16,057 nucleotides of DNA, taken from Segetibacter sp. Its GTDB lineage: Bacteria > Bacteroidota > Bacteroidia > Chitinophagales > Chitinophagaceae. The stretch is taken from contig JASLBT010000044.1 of the NCBI GenBank assembly GCA_030146445.1, positions 1 to 16,057 of the forward strand, written 5' to 3'. A program made the position numbers and the translations under genes. Under the pieces are notes generated by a model. The model was not told where the DNA came from. It saw nothing but the letters and a program-made list of their open reading frames with translations, and did not search any database. Shown here in pieces: positions 6,436 to 13,847 of this stretch. Each line of letters starts with the position of its first letter. Position 1 is the first letter of the stretch.

Positions 6436-7776
6436 TTGGATCATCACCCGGCTATTCTTAATCTTCTATTTGCTGCATCACCTACTGCAATAAACATTCA
6501 GGCAACAACTATCCTTATTTTTCTGCTGATTATTTTTATTGTAATTTCTTTCTTTGTTTCCGGTGCCGAGGTTGCCTTTTTTTCGTTAAGTTTCAAGGAC
6601 ATCAACATGCTCAAGACCAAGCAGCAGCCTGGCTACAAGCGCATTGTTGACCTTCTGGAAGATCCCAAAATTCTACTTGCGTCGTTGCTTATCGCTAACA
6701 GTTTTGTGAACATTGCCATCGTGGTCGTTTCTAACTTTATCATGGACGAAATGATCCTGTTGGATAACCATTTGTTTTGGGTGGAATTCCTGATTAAGGT
6801 TTTAGCCGTCACCCTGATCCTGGTTATGTTTGGCGAAGTGATGCCAAAGGTGATGGCTACACAGAATAATATTCGGTTTGCAAAAGACGCAGGGCCGCTT
6901 GTAGAAGGCATATTATACCTTTTCAAGGGTATGAGCGAACGCCTGGTGGATACCACGGATTTCATTGAACGGAAACTTGCCGGAAAAACCGGCAGTTCTT
7001 ACAGTTTAACTGAACTCGACCATGCAATCGATTTAACTACAGATAACTCTGCCTCTGAAAAGGAAAAAAACATACTGAAGGGAATTGTAAAATTCGGGAA
7101 CATCACGGTAAAGCAAATTATGAAAGCAAGGCTCGACGTGAGTGGGGTCCCTTATCAAACGTCTTTCAACGGACTGGTGAAACTGGTAGAAGAACTTCAT
7201 TATTCACGCCTTCCTGTTTTTAAAGATGACCTGGATGAAGTAGTTGGAATGTTGCATACAAAAGATCTTCTACCCTACCTCGATAATACGGACGACTTTG
7301 ACTGGCACCAGATCATGCGCCTTCCATACTTTGTGCATGAACAGAAGATGATCGAAGACCTCTTAAAGGAATTCCAGACGAAACGTATACACTTTGCCGT
7401 TGTGGTTGATGAATTTGGTGGGACAAGCGGGATTGTCACTCTCGAGGATATTCTTGAAGAAATCATAGGAGACATCAGGGACGAATTCGATGAAGATGAT
7501 GTTATCTTTAAAAAGATAGACGATTTGAATTTCATATTCGAGGGGAAAACGATGATAAACGACGTATGCAAGCTGATGGGGCTGGCCGTGGATACGTTTG
7601 ATATCGTGAGGGGAAGCAGCGACTCGCTTGCGGGGCTGGTTCTCGAGATTGCCGGAGAAATACCCCAACCTAACCAGGTGATACCATCGGGAGACTTCGA
7701 GTTCACGGTTATGGAAGTTGTTAAGAACAGGCTTCAAAAAATTAAGGTGTCTATCCAACCGCAAAAGACAAAATGA
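6436..7776 (+). CDS. gldE: Gliding motility-associated protein GldE (CNNM/CBS/CorC-type)
   Basis: This 446-residue membrane protein of the hemolysin C/CorC-related family is recognised as GldE by its direct coupling to gldD. A CNNM/DUF21-type membrane domain spans about residues 22-190, with hydrophobic runs at 24-46, 78-100 and 113-132 and the conserved GEVMPKV motif at 133-139. Two CBS domains follow (about 225-285 and 292-348, ending in AVVVDEFGGTSGIVTLEDIL), and a CorC/HlyC transporter-associated domain closes it (about 362-441). In Flavobacterium johnsoniae, GldE is linked genetically to gliding and overlaps functionally with GldB; its biochemical role is unclear, and ion transport is only suggested by the family. 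The start is TTG at 6436: an in-frame TAA lies at 6424-6426 and the first in-frame ATG (6607) would remove the first membrane span. It overlaps gldD by four bases. Confidence 0.9.
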   Translation: MDHHPAILNLLFAASPTAINIQATTILIFLLIIFIVISFFVSGAEVAFFSLSFKDINMLKTKQQPGYKRIVDLLEDPKILLASLLIANSFVNIAIVVVSNFIMDEMILLDNHLFWVEFLIKVLAVTLILVMFGEVMPKVMATQNNIRFAKDAGPLVEGILYLFKGMSERLVDTTDFIERKLAGKTGSSYSLTELDHAIDLTTDNSASEKEKNILKGIVKFGNITVKQIMKARLDVSGVPYQTSFNGLVKLVEELHYSRLPVFKDDLDEVVGMLHTKDLLPYLDNTDDFDWHQIMRLPYFVHEQKMIEDLLKEFQTKRIHFAVVVDEFGGTSGIVTLEDILEEIIGDIRDEFDEDDVIFKKIDDLNFIFEGKTMINDVCKLMGLAVDTFDIVRGSSDSLAGLVLEIAGEIPQPNQVIPSGDFEFTVMEVVKNRLQKIKVSIQPQKTK

Positions 7777-8408
7777 AAAAGCCTGCTGTTTTAACAATTT
7801 TCGAGGTATTTGTCGTACGTACAAGTTTCCGCATACTAAGCCTGGCAGCGCTCTTGCTTGTTTCGTTTGGCTCGTGCAACAGCGATTATACACCTAAGCC
7901 AAAGGGATACTTTAAAATTCCGTTTCCGGAGAAAGCCTACCAGCGGTTCGACCAGCCAGGCTATCCCTATTCCTTTGAATACCCCGTATATGCCAATGTA
8001 GTTAAAGACAGTTCTTTTTTCAATGAAGCAACTGAAAACCCATGGTGGATAAACATCGATTTTCCCCAATTTAATGGGAAGGTACACGTTAGCTACAAGC
8101 AGATCGGGGCTAACCAGTTTGACAAACTGGTTAACGACGCCTTTACGATGACTAACAAACACAATGTAAAAGCGTATTCGATTGACGACTCGTTGATTTC
8201 AACCCCCAATAATATTCACGGCCTGTTCTTTAAGGTTGGAGGTAATGTTGCCACTGCGAACCAATTTTTTTTAACCGATAGTACCCGCCATTTTCTTCGT
8301 GGTGCACTTTATTTTGATGCAGCTCCAAACGAAGACTCTCTCGGCATCGTTAACCGGTTTCTGCTGGAAGATGTAAGGCATATGATCAATACATTCAAGT
8401 GGAAGTAA
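7773..8408 (+). CDS. gldD: Gliding motility lipoprotein GldD
   Basis: This 211-residue predicted lipoprotein is recognised as GldD from its sequence style and from overlap with gldE (ATGA junction at 7773-7776). A hydrophobic signal segment covers about residues 18-33 and ends in the lipobox FGSC, with Cys35 as the expected lipidation site. The N-region before it is longer than usual, but no other good start is present. The mature part begins TPKPKGYFKIPFPEKAYQRF and contains ENPWWINIDFP (about 88-98), typical of GldD. Established work in F. johnsoniae shows GldD is required for gliding and for chitin use, processes that depend on the type IX secretion system. Its exact molecular function is unknown. 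The other gld genes are not in this window. Confidence 0.9.
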   Translation: MKKPAVLTIFEVFVVRTSFRILSLAALLLVSFGSCNSDYTPKPKGYFKIPFPEKAYQRFDQPGYPYSFEYPVYANVVKDSSFFNEATENPWWINIDFPQFNGKVHVSYKQIGANQFDKLVNDAFTMTNKHNVKAYSIDDSLISTPNNIHGLFFKVGGNVATANQFFLTDSTRHFLRGALYFDAAPNEDSLGIVNRFLLEDVRHMINTFKWK

Positions 8409-8697
8409 TGCCTGGCGGCTGGCTAAACATTCGTTATTTACAGCCGATTCGACCCGACTGCCCTGAGCATAATTCCGTTGGATCATCTCTTAACAGAGCG
8501 ACCGCTGATCATGTTTGTACGGCAATTGCACACCAGATTACCCTATCCTACCTAATGTGCCCTGGTTTCAAAATACCGGCAGATAAAAGCCAAAGTCGAC
8601 TGGTAATTATTGCAAAGTTCGTGCGGCGCCATATCGGTTCTGCTGAATTAAGAATTACCTTCGCCACATAATTATGCCTTTGGGCTTTTTGTGATAT
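8409..8697. other. Intergenic gap with nothing recognised
   Basis: This 289-bp gap separates gldD from the DUF3109 gene. In some Bacteroidota a phosphopantetheinyl transferase gene follows gldD, but translation of this gap shows no trace of one. An 80-odd-residue open frame through it (8399-8671) has no recognisable motif and starts inside the end of gldD. I see no good terminator, promoter or RNA structure. Confidence 0.6.
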
Positions 8698-9288
8698 ATG
8701 ATAGCCATTGATAATAAACTTATAAGTGACGACGTGATCGAGGCTCAGTTTGTTTGTGACCTTAACAAATGCAAAGGCGGCTGTTGTGAGGACGGAGACG
8801 CCGGGGCACCCCTCGAAGTTAAAGAGTTGAATGAACTGATTGAACATTATGCTGTGATTGCACCGTACCTCAGCGACGACGGCAGAAGAGAAGTTGAAAG
8901 ACAGGGTAAATACGTGTACGACCAGGAATTTGGCTGGGTAACGCCCACTATTAAAGGACAAATGTGCGCATATGGATTCCGTGATTCGAACGGAATAGTA
9001 AAGTGTGGAATAGAGGCGGCGTATAACGACGGGAAATTAAACTGGAAAAAACCAATCAGCTGCCATTTGTTTCCAATCCGGTTGAAAAAGAGCAGGGATG
9101 GTAAAACAGAATTCGTTAACTACGAACCCCGGGAAGATCTTTGTGCAGCAGCATGCAAATTGGGTAAGAAGTTAAAGGTTCCTACATATGTTTTTCTTAA
9201 GGAAGCAATCACCCGGAAATATGGCGAAGAATTTTATGAAACGCTTGAAGCCACTGCCAAACATATGCAGGATACTGGGGTGAAGTAG
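8698..9288 (+). CDS. DUF3109 family cysteine-rich protein
   Basis: This 196-residue soluble protein is recognised as the DUF3109 family, common in Bacteroidota and of unknown function. It has nine cysteines: Cys20, Cys25, Cys29 and Cys30 in VCDLNKCKGGCC, then Cys90, Cys103, Cys122 in KPISCHLFPIR, and Cys149 and Cys153 in LCAAAC. The spacing, together with His123, strongly suggests an Fe-S cluster or zinc site, as in the distantly similar YkgJ/UPF0153 cysteine-cluster proteins; that is inference. There is no signal peptide or membrane segment, so it is probably cytoplasmic. The start is the ATG at 8698. It stands alone, 186 bp before the LutB-like gene on the same strand, and no operon link is clear. 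Confidence 0.88.
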   Translation: MIAIDNKLISDDVIEAQFVCDLNKCKGGCCEDGDAGAPLEVKELNELIEHYAVIAPYLSDDGRREVERQGKYVYDQEFGWVTPTIKGQMCAYGFRDSNGIVKCGIEAAYNDGKLNWKKPISCHLFPIRLKKSRDGKTEFVNYEPREDLCAAACKLGKKLKVPTYVFLKEAITRKYGEEFYETLEATAKHMQDTGVK

Positions 9289-9353
9289 CCTGATGTATGT
9301 TCACTTCTACGTGGAAGCCTGCTGAATTAAGCACAACCGCACAAGTGAGTGAC

Positions 9354-9371
9354 CCCCCAACAAGTTGGGGG
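9354..9371. promoter_or_regulatory. GC-rich hairpin between the DUF3109 and LutB-like genes
   Basis: CCCCCAAC at 9354-9361 is perfectly complementary to GTTGGGGG at 9364-9371. It would fold as a very stable stem, realistically seven pairs with a CAAG tetraloop. No T tract follows in either direction, so it is not a standard terminator. It may end the DUF3109 message or act in the leader of the following gene. Confidence 0.45.
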
Positions 9372-9474
9372 CAGGCACAACGATTTCGAGCCCTGTACCA
9401 ATGCTAAGTACATAACTTTTATCCTCTGTTCTACTGTTGACCACTGATTTGTAAAAAAGAAAAAGAATCGGAAA

Positions 9475-10854
9475 ATGAATGAAACTGCAGCATCTTTTAA
9501 GGCAAAAAGCACGGTTAAGGCAGGCGACCTGGAGCACAGGCGGAAGATCAATTTCAACATAAGTAAATACAATGCTTCGGTGCCGCTGGGAAAGCAGCAG
9601 TTCCCCGATGTAATGATGGTTCGGGAAAGGGCTAAAAACATCAAGTGGCGGGCGATTGAAACCTTAGATCAGCACCTGCTTGAATTTGAATTGCAGATTA
9701 CCCGCCGCGGAGCAAAAGTGATATGGGCAGAGGACAGCAACGAGGCCCTGAAAGAAATTGAGCGAATTTGCAAAGAGAAGAACTGTAAAACGCTGGTGAA
9801 AAGCAAGAGCATGGTAACCGAAGAAATTCACCTGAACGAGTTTCTCGAAAAAAATGGGATTGAAAGCGTTGAAACTGACCTCGGGGAATACATTCAGCAA
9901 CTTGATGGTGAGCCACCATACCATATTGTCACCCCGGCGATGCACAAGAGCAAGGAAGACGTTGCAAAATTGTTTGCTGAAAAGCTGGGTACGCGCCCCA
10001 ATCTCACCCCTGAACAACTTACGCTGGTAGCACGGGAGAAACTGCGGAAAAAGTATGTGGAAGCCGAGGTAGGCGTAACGGGAGCAAACTTTATTATCGC
10101 TGATATCGGGGGCATTGCCCTTACCGAAAATGAAGGCAACGGCAGACTAAGCTGCGCTTTTCCAAAAACCCATATCGCCATCGTAGGCATTGAAAAAGTA
10201 ATTCCTTCCCTCACCGACCTTGCTTTATTCTGGCCCTTACTTGCAACCTTTGGCACCGGCCAAAAGGTGACGGTTTACAATTCGGTTATCACCGGCCCAA
10301 GACAGCCTGGCGAAACAGATGGACCTGAAGAAATGTATGTGATCCTCCTTGATAACGGACGGACAAACCTGTTGAAGAACCCCAAGACGAGGGAAGCCTT
10401 GTATTGCATACGTTGTGGTGCCTGCCTGAATGCATGCCCTGTTTATAAGAACATTGGCGGACACACATTTGAAACCACTTACAGCGGGCCGATCGGAATG
10501 GTGATAACGCCCCATATGCGGGAGATGGAAGAATACAAGCACCTTTCGAATGCTTCATCGCTTTGTGGCAACTGTACGGAGGTGTGCCCCGTGCGGATAA
10601 ACATTCACGAGTTGTTGCTCGAAAACAGGCATGAAGCCGTTGAATTTGGCTTGAGCCCAATGAGTGAGCGCATTGCATGGAAGGTATGGAAGAAAGCAAG
10701 CCTGAACCGCAAAATGATGAATATGGGAAGTGGCCGGCTAAAAAATTGGATGATCAATAAAGTTTTTACCGCCTGGACGAGCCAGCGACACAACCTAAAC
10801 TTCAGCCAGAAGACGTTCAACGAAATGTGGGCAGAACGATTTCCCAAACCATAA
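9475..10854 (+). CDS. LutB-like LUD-domain iron-sulfur protein
   Basis: This 459-residue protein joins a LUD domain (about residues 60-300, with TGANFIIADIGGIALTENEG at 202-221) to a ferredoxin-like double-cluster segment. The first cluster motif is CIRCGACLNACP (Cys311, 314, 317, 321); the second is SLCGNCTEVCPV (Cys364, 367, 371), with Ser in the place of a fourth upstream cysteine. A helical C-terminal tail follows. This is the architecture of LutB, which in Bacillus works with LutA and LutC in oxidation of L-lactate to pyruvate. Neither LutA nor LutC is in the window, so the lactate role is not shown and it may serve another electron-transfer step. It is probably cytoplasmic. The leader before the ATG is A-rich with no Shine-Dalgarno site. 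The deacetylase-like gene starts six bases after its stop codon. Confidence 0.9.
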   Translation: MNETAASFKAKSTVKAGDLEHRRKINFNISKYNASVPLGKQQFPDVMMVRERAKNIKWRAIETLDQHLLEFELQITRRGAKVIWAEDSNEALKEIERICKEKNCKTLVKSKSMVTEEIHLNEFLEKNGIESVETDLGEYIQQLDGEPPYHIVTPAMHKSKEDVAKLFAEKLGTRPNLTPEQLTLVAREKLRKKYVEAEVGVTGANFIIADIGGIALTENEGNGRLSCAFPKTHIAIVGIEKVIPSLTDLALFWPLLATFGTGQKVTVYNSVITGPRQPGETDGPEEMYVILLDNGRTNLLKNPKTREALYCIRCGACLNACPVYKNIGGHTFETTYSGPIGMVITPHMREMEEYKHLSNASSLCGNCTEVCPVRINIHELLLENRHEAVEFGLSPMSERIAWKVWKKASLNRKMMNMGSGRLKNWMINKVFTAWTSQRHNLNFSQKTFNEMWAERFPKP

Positions 10855-10860
10855 GCAACG

Positions 10861-12180
10861 ATGCTGCTGATCTATGCGCCCTCACACAGCCCAAGGTTGG
10901 CTTATATTGTTGAGACGTTGTTTTACGGGGCTGGGATAGAGCACGAGTTGACCAGCAACTTACCCCGTTTCAACGAGTATGAGGGTGCACGCCTTCAATA
11001 TGATCATGGGGAAACAACTGCCGGAGCGCTGCAAATCGTTCCGACAGGTATTTTATCTGAAACTGATATCCGGCAACAATCACCCAAAGTTTTCAGCTGG
11101 CGTGGTTATCCTGCATTTTTTGAAACAGGAAAAGGAGAAATCCCGTTTGATCTGTTTGCCGCCTCGTTCTATTTACTTACCCGCTACGAAGAATACCTGC
11201 CGTACAAAAAAGACCCTTATGGCAGATTTGCGCACGAAAACAGCATCGCTTTTAATACCGGTTTTTTAAAGCAGCCGCTTGTAAACCTGTGGATAAGCGA
11301 ACTGAAGCAATTATTGGTGCAGCGATTTCCCTCGCTTCACTTTTCACCAAAGCCATTTTGCTTTGTACCAACTTACGACGTTGACATCGCCTGGCGTTAC
11401 AAGTGCAAGGGATTTCTAAGAAACGCTTTCGCATTCATTCGATCATTGCTGGCACGAGAATTCCGGCAGATCAGCGTACAGGCGGGCGTTTTATTCGGCT
11501 TGAAGCGGGATCCCTTTGACATTTTCAAATGGCTGAATCATCTGCATTCCCGCCACCGGCTAACCGCACGATATTTTGTCCTTCTTGCGCAGACACAAAA
11601 AGGTTATGATAAAAACATTCCCCCTGGTAAACCGGCCTTCAGAAAATTGCTCTTTAATCTTGCAGGTGAAAACCCTGTTGGCTTGCATCCTTCCTGGCAA
11701 AGTGGCGACCAGCAAAATTTACTTGCTGAAGAAAAAGAAGCTTTGAGCAACATCATTGGGAAACCCGTCACCTCCAGCCGTCAGCATTACATACGGATGA
11801 TTATGCCGGATACTTACCGCGCCCTTTTAGCTGAGGGGATAACCAGTGATTACTCTATGGGTTATGGAAGTATCAATGGATTCAGGGCATCGTACTGCCT
11901 GCCATTTTACTGGTATGACCTTGAACGTAACGAGTGTACCCCATTACAACTGTTCCCTTTCTGCTGGATGGAAGCGAACTCGTACTTCGAACAACATTAT
12001 TCATTGGCTGAGGCCGGGGAGGAACTGAACCACTACTGTACCATAACCCGGTCGGTTAACGGGGAACTGATCACGATTTGCCATAATCACCTATTGGGAA
12101 ACGACAAGCTATTCGGCGGCTGGGCACAGATGTATGCAGACTGTATTGCGAGGCACTTTGGCGGAAACGAAAATACATGA
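10861..12180 (+). CDS. Polysaccharide deacetylase-like protein
   Basis: This 439-residue protein resembles the Bacteroidota proteins annotated as polysaccharide deacetylase family with an extra N-terminal domain (about residues 1-160, including PFDLFAASFYLLTRYEEY at 95-112). The deacetylase-like part shows TYDVDIAW (171-178) where NodB enzymes have TFDDG, GLHPSW (274-279) in place of the H-S/T-x3-H metal motif, SRQHYIR (306-312), TSDYSMGY (328-335) and HNHLLG (408-413). Candidate metal ligands are Asp173 or Asp175, His276 and His408/His410. The second metal histidine of classical NodB is not in its usual place. Substrate is unknown; a surface or capsular polysaccharide step is possible. There is no signal peptide, so it is probably cytoplasmic. 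Six bases separate it from the LutB-like gene, so the two are surely co-transcribed, although no shared pathway is obvious. Confidence 0.8.
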   Translation: MLLIYAPSHSPRLAYIVETLFYGAGIEHELTSNLPRFNEYEGARLQYDHGETTAGALQIVPTGILSETDIRQQSPKVFSWRGYPAFFETGKGEIPFDLFAASFYLLTRYEEYLPYKKDPYGRFAHENSIAFNTGFLKQPLVNLWISELKQLLVQRFPSLHFSPKPFCFVPTYDVDIAWRYKCKGFLRNAFAFIRSLLAREFRQISVQAGVLFGLKRDPFDIFKWLNHLHSRHRLTARYFVLLAQTQKGYDKNIPPGKPAFRKLLFNLAGENPVGLHPSWQSGDQQNLLAEEKEALSNIIGKPVTSSRQHYIRMIMPDTYRALLAEGITSDYSMGYGSINGFRASYCLPFYWYDLERNECTPLQLFPFCWMEANSYFEQHYSLAEAGEELNHYCTITRSVNGELITICHNHLLGNDKLFGGWAQMYADCIARHFGGNENT

Positions 12181-12187
12181 AGCTAAA

Positions 12188-12215
12188 ACAGCTGCCTGGA
12201 GGTACAAGCAGCTGT
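12188..12215. terminator. Hairpin between convergent genes
   Basis: ACAGCTGC at 12188-12195 pairs perfectly with GCAGCTGT at 12208-12215 around a 12-base loop. It lies between the ends of the deacetylase-like gene and purH. Read leftward the stem runs into GTTTTAG, a weak T tract, so it may terminate purH. Rightward termination is less convincing. Confidence 0.5.
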
Positions 12216-12238
12216 GAATTGGGTTCGGCTATTACAAC

Positions 12239-13774
12239 CTAGTGTTTAAAATGTCGCAACCCTGTGAACACCATAGCCAGTTTATGCTCAACGCAGTAAT
12301 CAATGCTGTCTTTATCGCGAATAGATCCACCTGGTTGGATGAAGGCATTTATTCCTTGTTCATGCGCGATCTGTACACAGTCGGCGAAAGGGAAAAATGC
12401 ATCTGAGGCAAGCACAGCTCCGTTGAGGTCGAAGTTAAATTGCCTGGCCTTGTCGAGCGATTGTCGCAAGGCGTCAATTCTGCTGGTTTGGCCGCAACCT
12501 TTACCCACGAGCTGCTTATTTTTTACCAACGCGATTGCATTGCTTTTTAGATGCTTACTCACCAGGTTAGCGAACAGCAAATCTTCTTTTTCGCTTTCGC
12601 TTGTTTCACGCCCGCCAACTTCCTTCCACTCGCCTATGTTGCCTTCATCATTATCCTGTGTAAGGTATCCATTCGCGACAGACTTAACCTGTTTGGTGGG
12701 TTCTACCAGGTGCGGATGACACATCAACAATATCCGGTTTTTCTTACGTTTTAATATTTCAAAAGCTTCGGGATGGAAGTGCTGCGCAATTAACACTTCG
12801 AAGAATATCTCGCTGATTGCTTCTGCCGTATTTCTGTCGATCGCGCCATTGCAGACAAGGACTCCGCCAAAAGCACTTTCAGGGTCGCCCGCAAGCGCAA
12901 CGTTCCAGGCTTCGTGGATAGTATGACGGCTTGCAACACCGCAAACATTCGTGTGCTTAATAATGGCAAACGTTGTTTCGTTGAACTCCCTGATCAACTG
13001 GATTGCCGCATCGATGTCGACGAGGTTGTTGTAAGAAATCTCCTTACCGTGCAGTTGGGTAAAAACTTTAGCGAGGTCGCCATAGAACACTGCTTGCTGG
13101 TGTGGATTTTCGCCATACCGGAGGCCATGTTTTGTATGGGTGTTTATAGATTGAAGGGCTGTATTTGGATTGAAATAATTGTTGATGGCTATGTCGTAAT
13201 GCATAACAACCTCAAAGGCTTTGGCCGCAAACCCGCGACGTTGTTCAAGCGTGGTTTCCCCCGCTTGCTCAGTTAGCAACTGCTCCAATTTAGCGTAATC
13301 TTCTTTTGCCGCTATCACTAACAGGTCGCTAAAGTTTTTTGCTGCTGCACGTATCATGGAAGGACCACCAATGTCGATCTTTTCAATTATCGAAGCCTGC
13401 GCCGCAGGGTCTTCGGCAGCTGCTTTGCCGAACTGCGATAATGTTTCTTCAAATGGGTACAGGTCTACAATCACCAGGTCGATCTCCGGAATTTTGTACT
13501 CCTGCATTTCCTGTAGATCCTGGTCCACGGCTCTTCTTCCGAGGATACCACCAAATACAGCCGGGTGCAAGGTTTTTACCCGCCCCCCGAGAATTGAGGG
13601 ATACGTGGTCAGGCTTTCTACCGGCACGCAGGGAATCCCGAGGTCTTTAATGAATTTTTCGGTTCCGCCAGTTGAATACAGGGTAACTCCCAGCATATGA
13701 AGCTGGCGGGCAATAGTATCCATACCATCTTTGTAGTAAACGGAGATGAGTGCGGATTTGATTTTTTTGTTCAT
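12239..13774 (-). CDS. purH: Bifunctional AICAR transformylase/IMP cyclohydrolase PurH
   Basis: This enzyme performs the last two steps of IMP synthesis: formylation of AICAR with 10-formyl-tetrahydrofolate, then ring closure. Starting at the ATG at 13774 it has 511 residues, normal for PurH. The N-terminal MGS-like cyclohydrolase domain (about 1-200) shows STGGTEKF, GGRVKTLHPAVFGG with Lys67, DLYPF (104-108) and EKIDIGGPSMIRAAAKN (131-147). The C-terminal transformylase domain shows LRYGENPHQQA (218-228), KHTN with Lys273-His274, GDPESAFGG (296-304), SDAFFPFADC (457-466) and IQPGGSIRDKDSIDYC (479-494). The open frame extends 64 codons further upstream, but that extension overlaps comEC and does not resemble PurH. 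It follows comEC after 73 bp on the same strand. Confidence 0.97.
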   Translation of the reverse strand: MNKKIKSALISVYYKDGMDTIARQLHMLGVTLYSTGGTEKFIKDLGIPCVPVESLTTYPSILGGRVKTLHPAVFGGILGRRAVDQDLQEMQEYKIPEIDLVIVDLYPFEETLSQFGKAAAEDPAAQASIIEKIDIGGPSMIRAAAKNFSDLLVIAAKEDYAKLEQLLTEQAGETTLEQRRGFAAKAFEVVMHYDIAINNYFNPNTALQSINTHTKHGLRYGENPHQQAVFYGDLAKVFTQLHGKEISYNNLVDIDAAIQLIREFNETTFAIIKHTNVCGVASRHTIHEAWNVALAGDPESAFGGVLVCNGAIDRNTAEAISEIFFEVLIAQHFHPEAFEILKRKKNRILLMCHPHLVEPTKQVKSVANGYLTQDNDEGNIGEWKEVGGRETSESEKEDLLFANLVSKHLKSNAIALVKNKQLVGKGCGQTSRIDALRQSLDKARQFNFDLNGAVLASDAFFPFADCVQIAHEQGINAFIQPGGSIRDKDSIDYCVEHKLAMVFTGLRHFKH

Positions 13775-13847
13775 TGATTTGAATTGACGATTAGGCTGCA
13801 GGCAAAGCGGGAATATTGCGCAAATGATCGAACTACCTGAAACGGTG

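Noticed and set aside
7363..7893. 176-codon frame antisense to gldE and gldD
   Set aside because: It is the shadow of two recognised genes and has no family motif.
8399..8671. 90-codon open frame after gldD
   Set aside because: It begins inside the end of gldD, has no recognisable motif or composition, and looks like chance.
8640..9331. 13-base direct repeat CTGCTGAATTAAG flanking the DUF3109 gene (8640-8652 and 9319-9331)
   Set aside because: In 16 kb about two such 13-base matches are expected by chance, and no other mobile-element sign accompanies it.
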